Part shown: piece by piece, positions 50,901-63,246 of the stretch
How the letters are laid out: each line of letters opens with the position of its first letter
Numbering within the stretch: the stretch's first letter is position 1
Source of the DNA: Cornus controversa
Lineage: Eukaryota > Streptophyta > Magnoliopsida > Cornales > Cornaceae
Direction of reading: 5' to 3'
Length of the DNA stretch: 64,000 nucleotides
NCBI GenBank assembly: GCA_026545225.1
Contig: CM048846.1
Coordinates: 83,035,270 to 83,099,269, forward strand
Notes under the pieces: generated by a model
Told to the model about the DNA's origin: nothing
Database searches by the model: none
What the model saw: only the letters and a program-made list of their open reading frames with translations
Program-made: the position numbers and the translations under genes

Positions 50901-51713
50901 CATCCTCTCCATTGGCTTTCCTTTTGACACTCCAGTTAACCACTTCAGTAATGGGTTTGCTTGGAATTTTCCCCACTCCTTAATTTCTCTTATTCCGGAT
51001 CTTGCCACCTTACCCCATGTTGTTCATCGCGATAATGAGAAACTCTTATGGTCTGTGTCCCCCTCTTACCATCATCCACCTCTCCACCCTTGATCCGCCA
51101 GTCCCATGGTATAGTCTGGTTTGGGAGTCTCCTGCCATCCCAAGATCTAAATTCATTCTCTTGCTGGTTGTGCAACGCAAGCTTCCACCCCTTGATCGAA
51201 GATGCATGGCTTACCACCAAATCCCCAACAGGTGCCCTCTCTGCTGTGATCAACCAAAATCACACAACCACCTTTTCTTTAACTGTCAATTCTCCTCTTC
51301 AATTTGGAAATCCATCCAAAATAGAAATTGATTCCTTATGCAGTGCCCTAGTTGGGATCATTTTGTTTCATGGGCTTGCATTAGGTGGAAATCCAAGTCG
51401 CCGCACAACATGACCTACAAATTAAGTCTCGCAACAACTGTTTACCATGTTTGGAAAGAAAGAAATGCACGAATCTTCGATACCAGATGCTATTCTCATG
51501 CTTTAGTTACAAATCAAATTCTTGACCTCATCTCTTCCACCCTAAATTTAGGGGTTCTAAAGGATTTCTTAGCCTCAAGGCGTATCCTCCGTGAATGGGA
51601 TATTTCGCCGTCGCGATGCCGACCTCCACCTCGGCCACCTGACCGAATCACTTCGAGCTTAGCTTCCTTCATAAGCTCTGTTCCTTTGTCGATGGGTTAC
51701 TCTCCGGATTGAC
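47995..51713 (+). pseudogene. LINE ORF2 (endonuclease-reverse transcriptase) pseudogene
   Basis: The APE-type endonuclease begins ISILAWNIRELNSPSKQ, with IIETRV and MDDFNVIS; the usual SDH near its end is SNH (ISNHSPILV, about 48675). RT follows: DKAPSPDGYD (49374-49402), then the palm with KVDLKKAFDYVSWD, GLRQGDPISPFLF and ISFADNLLLL, in which the catalytic FADD has become FADN. A zf-RVT motif, CPLCCDQPKSHNHLFFNC, is at 51231-51290. In-frame stops occur, for example, after SKFR (48501) and TGRL (50412). Confidence 0.9.
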
Positions 51714-51728
51714 ACTGAATATCCATTT

Positions 51729-51757
51729 GTAACGGAACAATTTTTCCGTTCCGTTAC
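51729..51757 (+). other. Perfect stem-loop in the LINE 3' UTR
   Basis: GTAACGGAAC and GTTCCGTTAC pair perfectly over 10 bp around the loop AATTTTTCC. Some LINE reverse transcriptases recognise a 3' stem-loop in their RNA; this is a candidate for such a signal. Confidence 0.6.
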
Positions 51758-52964
51758 CAACGACTATTCATTCTGATTATGTTTGGGTTGTTCCCTAATT
51801 GGGGTTCTTTGTTTTTGGCTTTCGACTCTTTTGAGCTCAGCCACTGGTTTGCCTTTGGCCTTATGTAAATGCCTTTTCTCTTTAATATATTTGTTTAACC
51901 ATTTCGAAAAAAAAATCTTTTAAAGAATAAAGATTTTGGCTCCACAAAAGAATTTCTAAATTTTCTTTATTCAATAATAGTAATATTTTAATAAATTTTA
52001 TTTTTTTAAAATTAAGTCATGGTTTTTAAAATTCAGACTCTCAAAATTCTGTTTATAATAAAATTGGTTTCATAAAAAAATTCAATTTGTAAAAATTAGA
52101 GATATTTAAGTAAATAAAACACACACACAAACATATATATATATATGCGAATTTTATTTGACAAATGTTTTTAAAAAATTGTATTTACATAATGTTATTT
52201 TTTTTAAAAAAATATTTATTATAATTGTTCAACTACAATAGCAAAAACAAGTAAAATTTAATTTTTTTTATTTTTTATTTTTATGCTTTCAGATTTGGGT
52301 CTTTTTCTTAAAGAGATACAATATTGTTCAAAAAGTAATAAACAATACGAAATATGGTTGTTTATATTCACCAATTTGGCAACAAAAACACAAAACTGAA
52401 AACCATTGTCAAAAAAGCTCTAAGGGTATAAAATTCCACTAATAAATTTTAAAATTAAGAGAATAAAAAAATAATAAGAAGAGAGCAGGAAGGCCATTGC
52501 AAATTTATAGTAATGGACAAACTTGCAAAACCATCTTTGGTGGTCACCAAATTATTGGTAGTAAAACTTAGGGTAATCACAAATCAGATTAAGAATTAAT
52601 TTTAATACGATCCGTGGTTTACATATCGGTGAAAATAGAATTCAATCTAATATGTGGGAATGTTTAATCTGATTTGACTTGTGAATATTGGATTTACAAA
52701 TTGGACTTTTCTAAATAATTGAATATTATTATTATTATTATTTTTTGTGAGATAGGTAACAGCCATTTTAAAATTTGGACAAAATAGACTAAAACACTTG
52801 ATAGAAAGTTGCGGCAAATATGGTCTAATACCATAAATATAACTTTCGAATCCACCGAATTGCCATTGATAAATATATATATATAGGGTAACTATAGAGT
52901 ACCTAATTAAACAAGAGACACTTACACCCATACAAACATAGAGATTCTATCAGAGTGAAATCTT

Positions 52965-53260
52965 CCGTATTTAATAATTGCTCAAAAGCTTACAAAACAA
53001 GACGGCTTCTTCTACACACCAATTGGACTATTGTTTTATTAATTGTTTGGAATTTATTAAAAGAAAAAAAGTTGACAGCAAGGAAAGTGTCAATTTCAAG
53101 GAAATTTAATCCATAAAAAAATACTACAAATTGATTATAAAAATGTAATATTCCTGGGACCAAACTCTCTTGTCGAATGAACGTGTTGTGTTGGTGGCAA
53201 ATGGCTACATTAAATTATAAATTGCAACGGTGGCAACGAAGTCATATGTTAGAAAAATAT
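52965..53260 (+). repeat. Dioxygenase-unit upstream block U1 (before copy D)
   Basis: TTTAATAATTGCTCAAAAGC to GTTGGTGGCAAATGGCTACA, matching the blocks upstream of A, B and C. Confidence 0.8.
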
Positions 53261-53485
53261 GATTGACTTTAGGCTTGAAAACGAGTTGAGCGTTTCACAA
53301 GCAACTCGAACTCGACTAGAGTTGGGTTCGGTTCATATTCATTTATTTAGTAAACGAACCGAGCCCAAACAAAATATATGTGTTTGATTAATAAACGAAT
53401 CAATCTCAAACACCCTTTTACTTGGCTCATTAATTCGTGAATATGTTTGTAACCAAGTTCGTTAAATAGGCTCGATTATACCTCG

Positions 53486-53488
<3 letters not shown>

Positions 53489-53534
<46 letters not shown>
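53489..53534. repeat. (AT)n microsatellite next to the LINE tail
   Basis: About 46 bp of alternating AT between the duplicated block and the reverse-strand LINE fragment. Confidence 0.95.
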
Positions 53535-53539
<5 letters not shown>

Positions 53540-53544
53540 CTAAC

Positions 53545-54485
53545 AAACAAGGATCAATTTCATTAAACAACATTACATTCAGTACAAGCAAGGTCCCACA
53601 CATCACAAGAAATATTTACAAGCTCAATATTGTGCAACAGAGAGCTTTTGGCCAGTTTAGCAACAACATGAGCCACGTAATTACCACAACACTGCACATG
53701 ACTAATACAAACTGAAAGGATTCTCAACATTATCATCCGAAGATTATGGATAAGAGCATGAATATGTAGCTGATCGGGAGACAGTCCCAAAACAGCTGTA
53801 CTACATACCACTAATGAATCACATTCAAACCATACATTTTTGAATTGCATATCCAATTCCCAAAGAACAGCTTTATGAAATACCCAAGCTTTGGGAGCTG
53901 TAGCATTCAATGATAGAAACAGACAAAAAACCTTCACTTTCAAAATGGAACCAAAATAGTCCCGAATCACCACCCCTCCACCACCCCCTATTGAACTTGA
54001 AAAATGAAGCATCCATGTTACACTTAACCATCCCCAGTGAGGGAGGATTCCACCACGAGACTGTAGAAAGATAAGGCATAGACAATTCAACACTCTGAGA
54101 CAGAGGAACTTCTACAAACTCTCAAAATTCTGACACAACCCTCTGCATCACAACTTCCGCCGCCCGCAGCTCACCTGAAAAAACCTTATGATTTCTTGCC
54201 TTCCATAAATCCCAACAACAAACAAAAACAAAACTAATTTTATAATGAATATCATCAAGATGTTGCCAACCACGAACCAACGAAAGCCACCACTCCAAAA
54301 AAGATTGAAAAACATAATTTACAAAATCAAGGCGAAGAAGCAAAAGTTTCCAAACCTTCAAAGAGTGAGGACATTCAAATATGAGATGACCAACTGTTTC
54401 ATCAAACAAGCACACGGCCTCTACCTCCATACCTCGATGATGTAAAAGTTTGTTCACCAAAATGGCCTCCTTACAACACCTCCAC
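53545..54485 (-). pseudogene. 5'-truncated LINE tail: zf-RVT and RNase H-like domain
   Basis: Reading right to left: a zf-RVT-like segment (VNKLLHHRGMEVEAVC, then HLIFECPHSLKVW; 54460-54330), a linker WDLWKARN, then a plant RVT_3/RNase H-type domain in two frames: WWNPPSLGMVKCNMDASF (about 54052-53999) and GGGGVVIRDYFGS followed by WFECDSLVV (53990-53800). A frameshift separates the two. The fragment interrupts a flank that is continuous at 35990-36030 upstream of copy C. It is a different LINE type from 45423-51914, which shows no RNase H domain. Confidence 0.8.
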
Positions 54486-54699
54486 CCCCATTTTTTATTT
54501 TGTAAACTTAAACCTTTAGTTCAGCCCAACCCAATGACAAGCATATTCTTTTAAACATATAACTTTAGCCCAGTCCAGAAAATCAATAAAATGCATTACC
54601 AAACTTTTTAAAAATAAAATAGCTCAAACCTAAGCCCATGTTCTGAAAGCCCATCTATATATAAATATATTAACCACTCAATTATTCTCAACCATAAAA

Positions 54700-55200
54700 G
54701 CACGGCCCGCACTCCTCTGTCTACATCCTAAGTCCCAACTCACTACTGCCGCCGATCTGTATTTTGTGTTTGCTCTCTCTCTCTCTCTCTCGTCACATGG
54801 GAGGATGGCGACGATGGCTTTGGCGAGATCGGAGCAGTGGCTTTGACGAGATCGGAGATTTTCCGGGTATTTCTACTATTTTATAATTTTGTATGAAATT
54901 TCTTTTGATGGAAATTTAGTTTTAGACAGATATGTGCATTGTGCATATGCGTGTGTGTGTGTAATATGTGTATTATAGATCTGTGCATGTGTGTGTTTTG
55001 TGTGTGTAATATCTGTATCTCTATACGAGTTTCGTGCCGCGCTCGAAAAGCTCGTGAACCTAACCAAGCCGAGCTCGAACACTTGAGGTTGGAGCTCGAT
55101 TCGAGCTCAAACATGCCACAGCTTGGTTCGGTTCGATTGCAGTCCTAATTGACTTGTATTTCGATTGCAGTCCTAATTGACTTGTATTTGAGTATATTGA
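54700..55200 (+). promoter_or_regulatory. Upstream module with (CT)n and short ORF, copy D
   Basis: (CT)n at about 54775-54791 and a short ORF at 54814-54846 (MALARSEQWL; from the earlier in-frame ATG, MATMALARSEQWL). A GT donor-like site follows. The pseudogene D ATG is about 1 kb further on. Confidence 0.45.
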
Positions 55201-55847
55201 ATAATAATACCACTTCAATCAATCATGTGACGTGACATTACTATTGCAACATATAATTTCTCGTTACATTGATCTATCTTAAAATAACTCTCCAATTTTA
55301 TTTATCTTCTCTCATTTACCAACATCTCAACTAAATCGATAAAGTGTTATAATTTTCATTAGAATAATGATGGTTGAGTTCGAATATAATTTAAAGACTA
55401 ATGGTTACGTGCATCACGTTTGCTTGGCACCCTTTTGTGTTTTGCGTTTTTATTTTTGTCCAAAACTTAACTACTCTCTCTGTTAGGAGTGTTTTGAATA
55501 GTAATTGAAACACATCTTATAATGAAAATGTGTTTTAAGTTTTTTTATTTTTTCTTTTAGAATACCGATCAAAATTTTAAAACATTTTGACACTATTCAA
55601 AACACAAGGGGAGAACAAAAACAAAACGCCATATCATTCTATTATTCAATTCGGCTGACCAATTCTTTTTTTTTCTTAACCTGGAAACAAGAGAGGGGGA
55701 TAAAGAGTCGAAGGACTTCCGGAGACGCTCTACCATTGAGCTACCCGCTATCCTAGCTGACGAATTCTACCTTTCTATCATTCTCCTTATAAAAAATATA
55801 AGAAGAGAGATTAGCTCTTAGGAATTAAGTGGGACAAGTTTAAAGCA

Positions 55848-56088
55848 ATGGAGACTAAAGAGGTCAGGATAAGGGACTTAGGTGGTTCACTCACCGTTGA
55901 TAATGTGCAAGCACTTGCTTCCAAGAACCCCAAGGACATTCCCAACCGCTATAGTCGGCCGGTGGTTGAACTTGATGAAGGTTCCATGGACGAGTCTCTA
56001 CAAATTCCGGTCATCGACATGAACTCTCCGGTGACAATGATGAATTAGCAAAACTTCATCATGCATGCAAAGACTGGGGTTTCTTTCA

Positions 56089-56130
<42 letters not shown>

Positions 56131-57795
56131 ACTTTTGTTCACAACCCATTAGCCCAATGCTTCTTAATCAGTCAATTAGATATTGAATCACACACCCTTT
56201 TGTTTTCCCTAAAACTTCAAATTCTTATGAGACACTTAACTTTGTTGGCAACACAGTTGATCGATCATGGAGTATCAGAAGCAATTGAGGAAGAAAGTGG
56301 TCACTGAGGAGGTTTTTAAGCTGCCATTAGAAGAGAAAATGGCATATGCAAAGCCACCAAACAGTATTGAAGGTTATGGACGAGCCTTTGTTGTGTCTGA
56401 AGATCAAAAGCTTGACTGGGCTGACATGCTCTTCCTTTTACCCCTACCAATCTCCCAAAGATATATGAGCTTCTGGCCTAAAACTCCCACTTCTTTCAGG
56501 TAAACATTGTTATACTCTTAACAAACTTTTAGTTTTTCAAAGACCTGGAGTTTCATCTTTACATATTCTTTTATTAAACTCTTCGTCATGTGAACATTAA
56601 TTCCAAACTTCATAATAGAGTATTAATCACCTAATAAACACTTAAATGAAATTAGGTTCTGAATTTCTAACAAACAAATCATACTATAATTGCATCCAAA
56701 ATCTAATGAAATTTTGTTCAAAATTCTTTGCATGATGAAGTTTTTTCTACAGGACATATATATTTCAGATCAACCTTGGAGAATTACTCATCAGAGCTGA
56801 ACAAAGTATCAAGCAGGCTTTTCAACTTGATGGGTAAAAACCTTGGGATCGACCACGAGAAATTCTCAAGCATGTTTGAGGATTGCATACAAGGAATAAG
56901 AATGAACTACTATCCACGTTGTGTGCCTGAAATAAGGTTATAGGTCTCACACCGCATTCGGATGCAACGGGACTGACCTTACTGGTTCAACTCACTGAAG
57001 TTCAAGGACTGCAGATCAAGAAAAACTTGAAATGGGTACCAGTTAAACCTGTTCATGGTTCGATGATCATCAACATTGGTGATGTTATGGAGGTAATTAG
57101 ACCATAATACAGGAACTCTATGTTGAATGCATTACAAGCAAGGAAAGGGTCCATGTTCATCTTTTCAATTGAAAATTTTATGATATTGAATAGGGTTGAA
57201 CGAAAAACAGTTGGACCAGTAAACTAACCAAACTGGACTGGTCAGTTTAGTCTGATTTTTTAACGGTTTGATTTGGTCCTAGTTCCAAAAACATGGAACC
57301 AATTAAACATAAACGATTCGATTCTGATTTGAAATCCTAATAGGACCAAATGCAACACCGTGATAAACACATGATGAAATATTTTGTATATATCCTTTTA
57401 GCCCAAAACAATATAATTGAACCAAACCGTTCCCTCCAATTTTTATTGGTTCTAAAATACGATCTAAAATACTCTTAAACCTGTTCAATCCAAACCATGT
57501 GTGTACACCCTAATATTGGACACTTTTATCATGATTTGAGTGCAGATAATGAGCAATGGAGAATACAGTAGGATTGAGCACAGAGCCGTTGTGAACTCAG
57601 AGAAAGAACGTCTTTCTTTCGATTGCTGCATTTCACAGTCCAAACATGAGGGCCATGGTTGGTCCATTGCCAGATCTCATGAAGGAGAGTGGACCAAATT
57701 ACAAGACATTGAGCAGTGAGGAGTTTGTGAGATTGATGATAAGCAGCAAACTTGATGGTAAAAGCCTACTGAATCATATGAAAATTAGGCAGTGA
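55848..57795 (+). pseudogene. SRG1-like dioxygenase, copy D (four frameshifts)
   Basis: All four exons are recognisable: 55848-56089, 56257-56499, 56769-57092 and 57546-57795. Compared with the intact copies, exon 1 has lost 4 nt (after GACATGA, about 56022), exon 2 has lost 2 nt (about 56281), exon 3 has lost 1 nt (about 56934) and exon 4 has gained 4 nt (TTTC, about 57615). The intron-1 donor is GC instead of GT. Exon lengths 242, 243, 324 and 250 agree with these indels. The iron-ligand codons remain readable in broken frames. The upstream short-ORF module is retained. A clear pseudogene, mainly damaged by small indels. Confidence 0.93.
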
Positions 57796-58139
57796 AAGGA
57801 AAATGTGCTTGATTAGCCAAGAATTTAATCTGCCATACTTGTTCAACTTGATAGAAATTGTATCATCTATACGATTCAACTTCGGTTAACTTCGATTCAA
57901 GAACATCTTAAGATGTTAGTGTTCTCACTAAAAGGAGCATAGATTATTCCTTTAGCAAATCCAACATGGAATAACCATCCCAGGAAACTCTCTGGCCATC
58001 TGGTTTTGATTACATTGAAATGCTAAGCAGCAATGAAATCTGAATTAATATTCTAAATATAACTACTTTAAATTGCCTTGACACATAAATAGAAATTCTA
58101 TAAATGCCCTGATATTTTGACACGTGCTATTCTCTCTCT

Positions 58140-58500
58140 AGTGTCAAATAAATGAAATTAACAAAGGTGTGGTGTTGGATGTGGTGGTAGTCAAGGTGGT
58201 GGTGTGGTGGAAGTGGTGGTGGCGATTGGATATGACGGTGATGATAGTAGAGGAAGATGGCAATGATGGAGGCGATGACAACGATAGTGGTGGCGTTAGA
58301 GCCAATGATAATGGTAGTAGTGATGGTGATGGTAGAGGTGGTGTGGTGGTAGAGATAGTGGTGATGGTGTAGAATTTTTTGATAATATGATTTTTGTTTT
58401 AAATCTTACTAGGAATGGACTATTCCGATCTTAAAATACATACCAAACAAAGGAATAAATGTAATGAGCATTTTATTCTTGCATACCAAACGTAACACTA
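58140..58500. repeat. GGT-rich relative of the TIR element at 43785
   Basis: GTGGTGGTGGCG-type sequence followed by TTACTAGGAATGGACTATT and GCATACCAAACGTAACACTA, matching 43920-44235. The 67-codon ORF is a composition artefact. Confidence 0.65.
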
Positions 58501-59410
58501 TCATAATGGATTTAATTAGATTGTTCAGTAAATTCTCATTGAAAATATACTCCGATTGCCAATTTCTCCGAAAAATATTTTGTATGGTAGATTGGTAGTT
58601 CACTAATAAGTATAGAGTCAATGTCTATGCAATTTTGTTGATAGAAAAAAAAAGCTAGAATTGGAATCAAATTGGACCAATTCTTCATGGTTTGATTCAA
58701 TTCTTCTTTTAGTGGAACCGAACCCAAAATACTCAAAAATAAAATTCCGTGAATTGGTTTCTCCTTACTTCCACAAAAAAATGCTCTCAATGTTCGGATA
58801 AGTCATAACTGTCTTTTTTTTTTTTTTTTTCAATTTTGCCTTTTTTACATACCCAAAATACCCCTCTACCAAATATCGTAATAACACCCTCATTTAACAA
58901 TTTTTTCACTCTCATTAAATACAAATCAGCTTATAGGGCATTGATAGGTGTAAGTTCTAAAACGAGAAGTGCTTTCTGATACACAGTCTTGAGTGGTAAT
59001 TCTATACCTCCCTGGTCCGATTGTAATTCTATACGGCCCAATTTGGTTGAAGATAAGGGAAGGAAATGAAAAAATATATTTTGTGTTTGGTAAATGGAAT
59101 TAAAGGATAAAAAATGCTAGTATTTTAGTAAAACTTTTTTAATATCAATTTGACCTCATTTTGATAAAAACCATAATGTGTCTTTTAAATATTAAAGATG
59201 ATAAAAATTTTAAATTGTAATTTTATTGGATTCCGTGAGTTAAATTATTCAAGACTTACACTTTTTATATTATTTAATTATATTAATATAATGTCAACTT
59301 AGCCTTTTTGAAAATATAAATCCTAATTTGAAAGCAAGGCTTTTCTCAAAGTGCCTTTTACCATATAGGAGATCTAAAAAGCATGGATACTTTATCAAAA
59401 ATGTCGTATT

Positions 59411-59612
59411 CGTGTTGAACACTCAGACACTCCTCGAACACGAAGTGTCCTGATATTTTTCTTTTTAGGACACTTCTCGGACACTCCTTGGATACTTCTC
59501 GAAAACACATCTCGTGTTGAACACTCGGACACTCCTCGAACACAAAGTGTCCTAATATTTTTCTTTTTAGGACACTTCTCGGACACTCCTTAGATACTTC
59601 TCGAAAACACAT
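59411..59612. repeat. Two tandem 102-bp units
   Basis: CGTGTTGAACACTCRGACAC through GATACTTCTCGAAAACACAT at 59411-59512 and 59513-59612 with few differences. Each unit contains short inverted pairs around GTGTCC and GGACAC. Confidence 0.92.
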
Positions 59613-59639
59613 CTAACAGTTTCAAATATTTCGAATGAA

Positions 59640-60019
59640 AATTATATGATAGTTATAATTAAAATATAAGCTAAATATATGTAGAAGACTAAATAAGTTT
59701 GATTATTTAATTTATTTTAATTTATTTATCTATTTTTGTTTATAAGTTTGTTTAGTTCTTAATTATTTGATGATAAATTGTGTTTTTTTTTAATTGTTTG
59801 ATAATAAATTGAAGAATTTCTGTAATGTAATATTTTTTTTATTGAATAATTAATATATTATATTATTATTTTATAGTCATATCCGTGTCTTATTTTTTTT
59901 TAAAATTTTCGCCGTATCATGTCCGTGCTTCCCAGTAAGAGATACATGCACTATGATGTTTGCTAGCCACGGCTGGCTAGCCAAAACTAATATTATGCAC
60001 GCTATTTCTGTGTTCTCTC

Positions 60020-60068
<49 letters not shown>

Positions 60069-60675
60069 TGTTTTGTTTATTAAAAATTTCTATAACTTTT
60101 ATTATAAATTGAATTTTTTGATAAAAATAACTCTGCAATTGCAATCTATGAGTTGAGCTCTGAATTTGACTACCAAGTTCAAATGCATTTTTGCTACCTA
60201 CATAATGTGAATATATTAAGATTTGCCTCCACAAAAGAATTTCTAAATTTTCATTATTTAAAAACATTAATATATTTTAATAAATTATATTTTTTAAAAT
60301 TAAATCATAACTAAGACCATGTGAATTTTTAAATTGAAACTCTCAAAATTTTGTTTTAAATAAAATTGGTTTAATAAAAAAATTCAATTAGTAAAAATTA
60401 AAAAAAATTAAATAAATAAAACACAAATATATATATATATATGCTCATTTTATTTGACAAATTTGTATTGAGCCAACCAACCAGATGGCCACGTGAGGAT
60501 ATGGATTTTTTTTAAGTAGAAAAAAAATATAAAAAATAGGCATCAGTTCTCCAAGGTGTTTAGCATCACTGAAAATTCAGACGCAAATTACCCATTTGTT
60601 ATGAGATTCATCACATGCCCATGAACAAGAAACTAAGAACATTAACATACTTGTACACACACACACACACGCGAA

Positions 60676-60700
<25 letters not shown>
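59640..60700. other. AT-rich intergenic DNA with microsatellites
   Basis: (TA)n at about 60024-60064 and 60680-60709. The part 60210-60450 matches 51931-52145 on the far side of the LINE. No gene seen. Confidence 0.5.
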
Positions 60701-60712
<12 letters not shown>

Positions 60713-61225
60713 ATGTGAGTTTGAGTGTTATGAATTGGGGGGTGTTTGGCGTGTGGGAAGAGAGACGATCAGAACCTGTCGGGATTCATTAATAACATCA
60801 TATATGTCAGTGGATTGACAGACCAATGAATTTATTCGTCACCTCGTCTTTTTCATCCCTAAAATAATTTCAGATAAAAAACAAAAGGCTTTGTATTCAA
60901 AACAAAACCCTAAAATCATTTAGCAAAAATGACAGAGAGAGCAAAAAAAAAAAAATAGAGGATTTAAAGGTAAAATAGAAAGTGCTCAGAACTTCTTAGA
61001 GGATTGTGTGCCGTCACCGACAGTGTCATGAGAGACACAATCTTCGGTACACAAATTGGATCTTCACAGCACGTTATATATATATATATATAACTCATAG
61101 AAAAAACCCAAATCTTAAAAAACACCGAACCCTAAAAAAAACCCTAAAAGTGTATACATATTTGACTCAATAGATCTACGGAAACATTGAAATTTCTGAG
61201 AGATTTAAGAGTTCAATGAAACAGG

Positions 61226-61258
<33 letters not shown>

Positions 61259-61317
61259 AATATGTGTATATATATGGCATGTTTCAAGAGCCAATTAAGT
61301 TTCAAGAGCCAATGTAA

Positions 61318-61319
<2 letters not shown>

Positions 61320-61349
<30 letters not shown>

Positions 61350-61430
61350 CTAGTGCTCAGCTTGTTAAGAAAAAGGACCAGAGTGAGGAGTACTTATAGG
61401 CACGCACGTGTACACTAAGAAACCCTAATT
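61320..61430 (-). promoter_or_regulatory. Promoter-like segment, minus strand, no gene body found
   Basis: Read on the minus strand: a telo-box-like TTAGGGTTTC (61420-61429), a G-box CACGTG (61405-61410), a TATA-like CTATAAGTA (61391-61399), then about 50 bp on a CT-rich leader of (CT) repeats (61320-61344). This order and spacing fit a plant core promoter with a pyrimidine-rich 5' UTR. More AAACCCTAAA motifs occur at 60905 and 61128-61150. No coding exon was found downstream (toward lower coordinates). Confidence 0.4.
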
Positions 61431-61627
61431 GCTCCCAACGTTGAAGGCGGCGGAGGAAGTAAAATTTAGTAAAAACCCGATTCTCGCTCTGTTCCGTTTA
61501 ACATTTTTTTTATTTTTACAAATAATAATAAAAAAATGAATTTATGAAATTATAAAAGAACAAGATGCTAGTATCTTACTATCTTTAGTATTACATGGTA
61601 TTTAAATAATTATGAGTGGAATAATTT

Positions 61628-62228
61628 ATAGTATTATATAAAAGTATTTAAATAATTATGCAATATAAACAAAGATGAATAATTTATAAGTAGGGTAAAA
61701 TATAAAAAATATTCCCGCTATATATAAAATGTACAAAAAACTCTTGTACAGTTTATTACATGCATATAACCTTTTATATTTTTATAATATGTACAAACAC
61801 TCCCTTGGTTAAAAATTTCTTTTTTAAATGATCAAAATGTCTCTCACAACCTTTAAAACTCTTGTATCATATTTTGATGCAATATATATATTTTTTATTA
61901 TTTTTATATTAACTAAAAATATTTTTTAATTATTTTATTATTTCAGATGGACTCGATGAGTGAAAATAAGAGAGTATTCTCACATTTTTTAAATAAATAA
62001 GAAATTAGTATTCGGATGATACTTTTTTGGACATCCAAACAAGGCACTAGAATGTAAAGGTGTTTTAGACATTTTAGTTATTAAATTAACAAAATGTCTT
62101 TATTTACACATTTTTTTATAAAGAGTTTTTTGCGCTTACACATTTGATATATATTGAGTGTGTTTTACACTTTACCATTTATAGTATTATATATAAGTAC
62201 TTAAATAATTATGCAATATAAACGAAGT
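61628..62228. repeat. Direct 50-bp repeats flanking a degenerate TIR element
   Basis: TTATAGTATTATATAAAAGT through ATGCAATATAAAC (61628-61673) recurs at about 62168-62214. Between them, about 61692-62180, weak inverted ends (GGTAAAATATAAAAAATATT and its partner TGAGTGTGTTTTACACTTTACC) suggest an old element. Confidence 0.45.
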
Positions 62229-62448
62229 GGGGATAACTTGTCTACCCTAATCTCACTATCAATTTTTTAGTCCAGCATGCCTTGCCAAGTTACACCTTAA
62301 GTGAGAAGATGTATCTATAAAATCTTTTTTTTTTAGTTGAAGTATTTATATAAATCTTTGCATCATGAGAGTTTTCCTTTTTTTTTCTTGGACAACTTAG
62401 GTCTCTTCAAGTCTGTAAAAAATATGATGAAATAGGTGTTTTATTTTA

Positions 62449-63246
62449 GGACAAAATATACTCACACCCCTTGAGATTTGCCCCAACTACATTCATATTT
62501 ATAACTTGACAAAACCTACGCTCACACCACCTGATGTTTGATAAATGATTACACTCAACTCCAACACTATATGTATTATTTGTTTATCCATCCATTAACT
62601 GCAAATATATTTTTTTAATTATTTTTCATGTTTAAAAGACTACATTATCCCAACTTTCCTTTCATTATTTCCTTTTTAACCTTAAGCCACACTCACACAT
62701 ACACATATATATATTTTTGTAGCACTAGAAATATATTGCAAATTTTATTAAATATATTTTTAATATATGTTATATTACGTATTTTACTTAAACAATAAAT
62801 TAAAAATTATACAAACTTGTAATTCTTTCAAGCTTTATGAATCTTAATGTGATGATGACTATGTATATATGTGTATCTGTATGAACCTTTATCATCATCA
62901 AATTAAGATTCATAAACTTTGAAAGAATTACAAGTATGTATAATTTGTAATTTTAAATTTAAATTTATTTTATACTAAAATATATAATATAACATATATT
63001 AAAAATACATTTAATAAAATTTGTAATATATTTCTAGTGCTGCAAATATATACATGTGTGTGTGTGGCTTAAGGTTAAAAGGGAAGTAATGGAAGGAAAG
63101 TTGGGACAATGTAATCTTTTAAACGTGAAAAATGAGATCAAGAATATCTTTTCAATCAATGAAGGGGTAAAACAGACAATACATAAAGTGTTGGGGTTAA
63201 GTGTAATCATGCATAAAACCTCAGGGGGTGTGAGTGTATTTTACCC
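62449..63246. mobile_element. Long-palindrome MULE-type element with 9-bp target duplication
   Basis: The arms, 62449-62858 and 62891-63246, are inverted copies along almost their whole length, starting GGACAAAATATACTCACACC and ending GGTGTGAGTGTATTTTACCC. Flanks TTTATTTTA (62440-62448) and TTCATTTTA (63247-63255) match at 8 of 9 bases. About 32 bp separates the arms. No coding content; the ORF at 63056-63256 is a by-product. Confidence 0.82.

Larger units (their letters stand above)
45423..51914 (+). mobile_element. L1-type LINE retrotransposon, near full length, inactive
   Basis: Flanked by a 16-bp target duplication with one mismatch, ATCTTTTAAAAAATAA (45407-45422) and ATCTTTTAAAGAATAA (51915-51930), with a short poly-A at 51907-51915. 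ORF1 lies in about 45520-47990 and ORF2 in 47995-51713. Transposed in cis by target-primed reverse transcription when active. The 3' UTR has a perfect 10-bp stem-loop at 51729-51757. Many stops and frameshifts make it dead. Confidence 0.9.

Noticed and set aside
58169-58372. 67-aa Val/Asp/Gly-rich ORF
   Set aside because: Translation of a GGTGGT/GATGG repeat shared with the TIR element at 43785.
61000-61060. Possible miRNA precursor at the hairpin GATTGTGT...ACACAATC
   Set aside because: The stem is only about 8 bp and no known miRNA sequence was recognised nearby.
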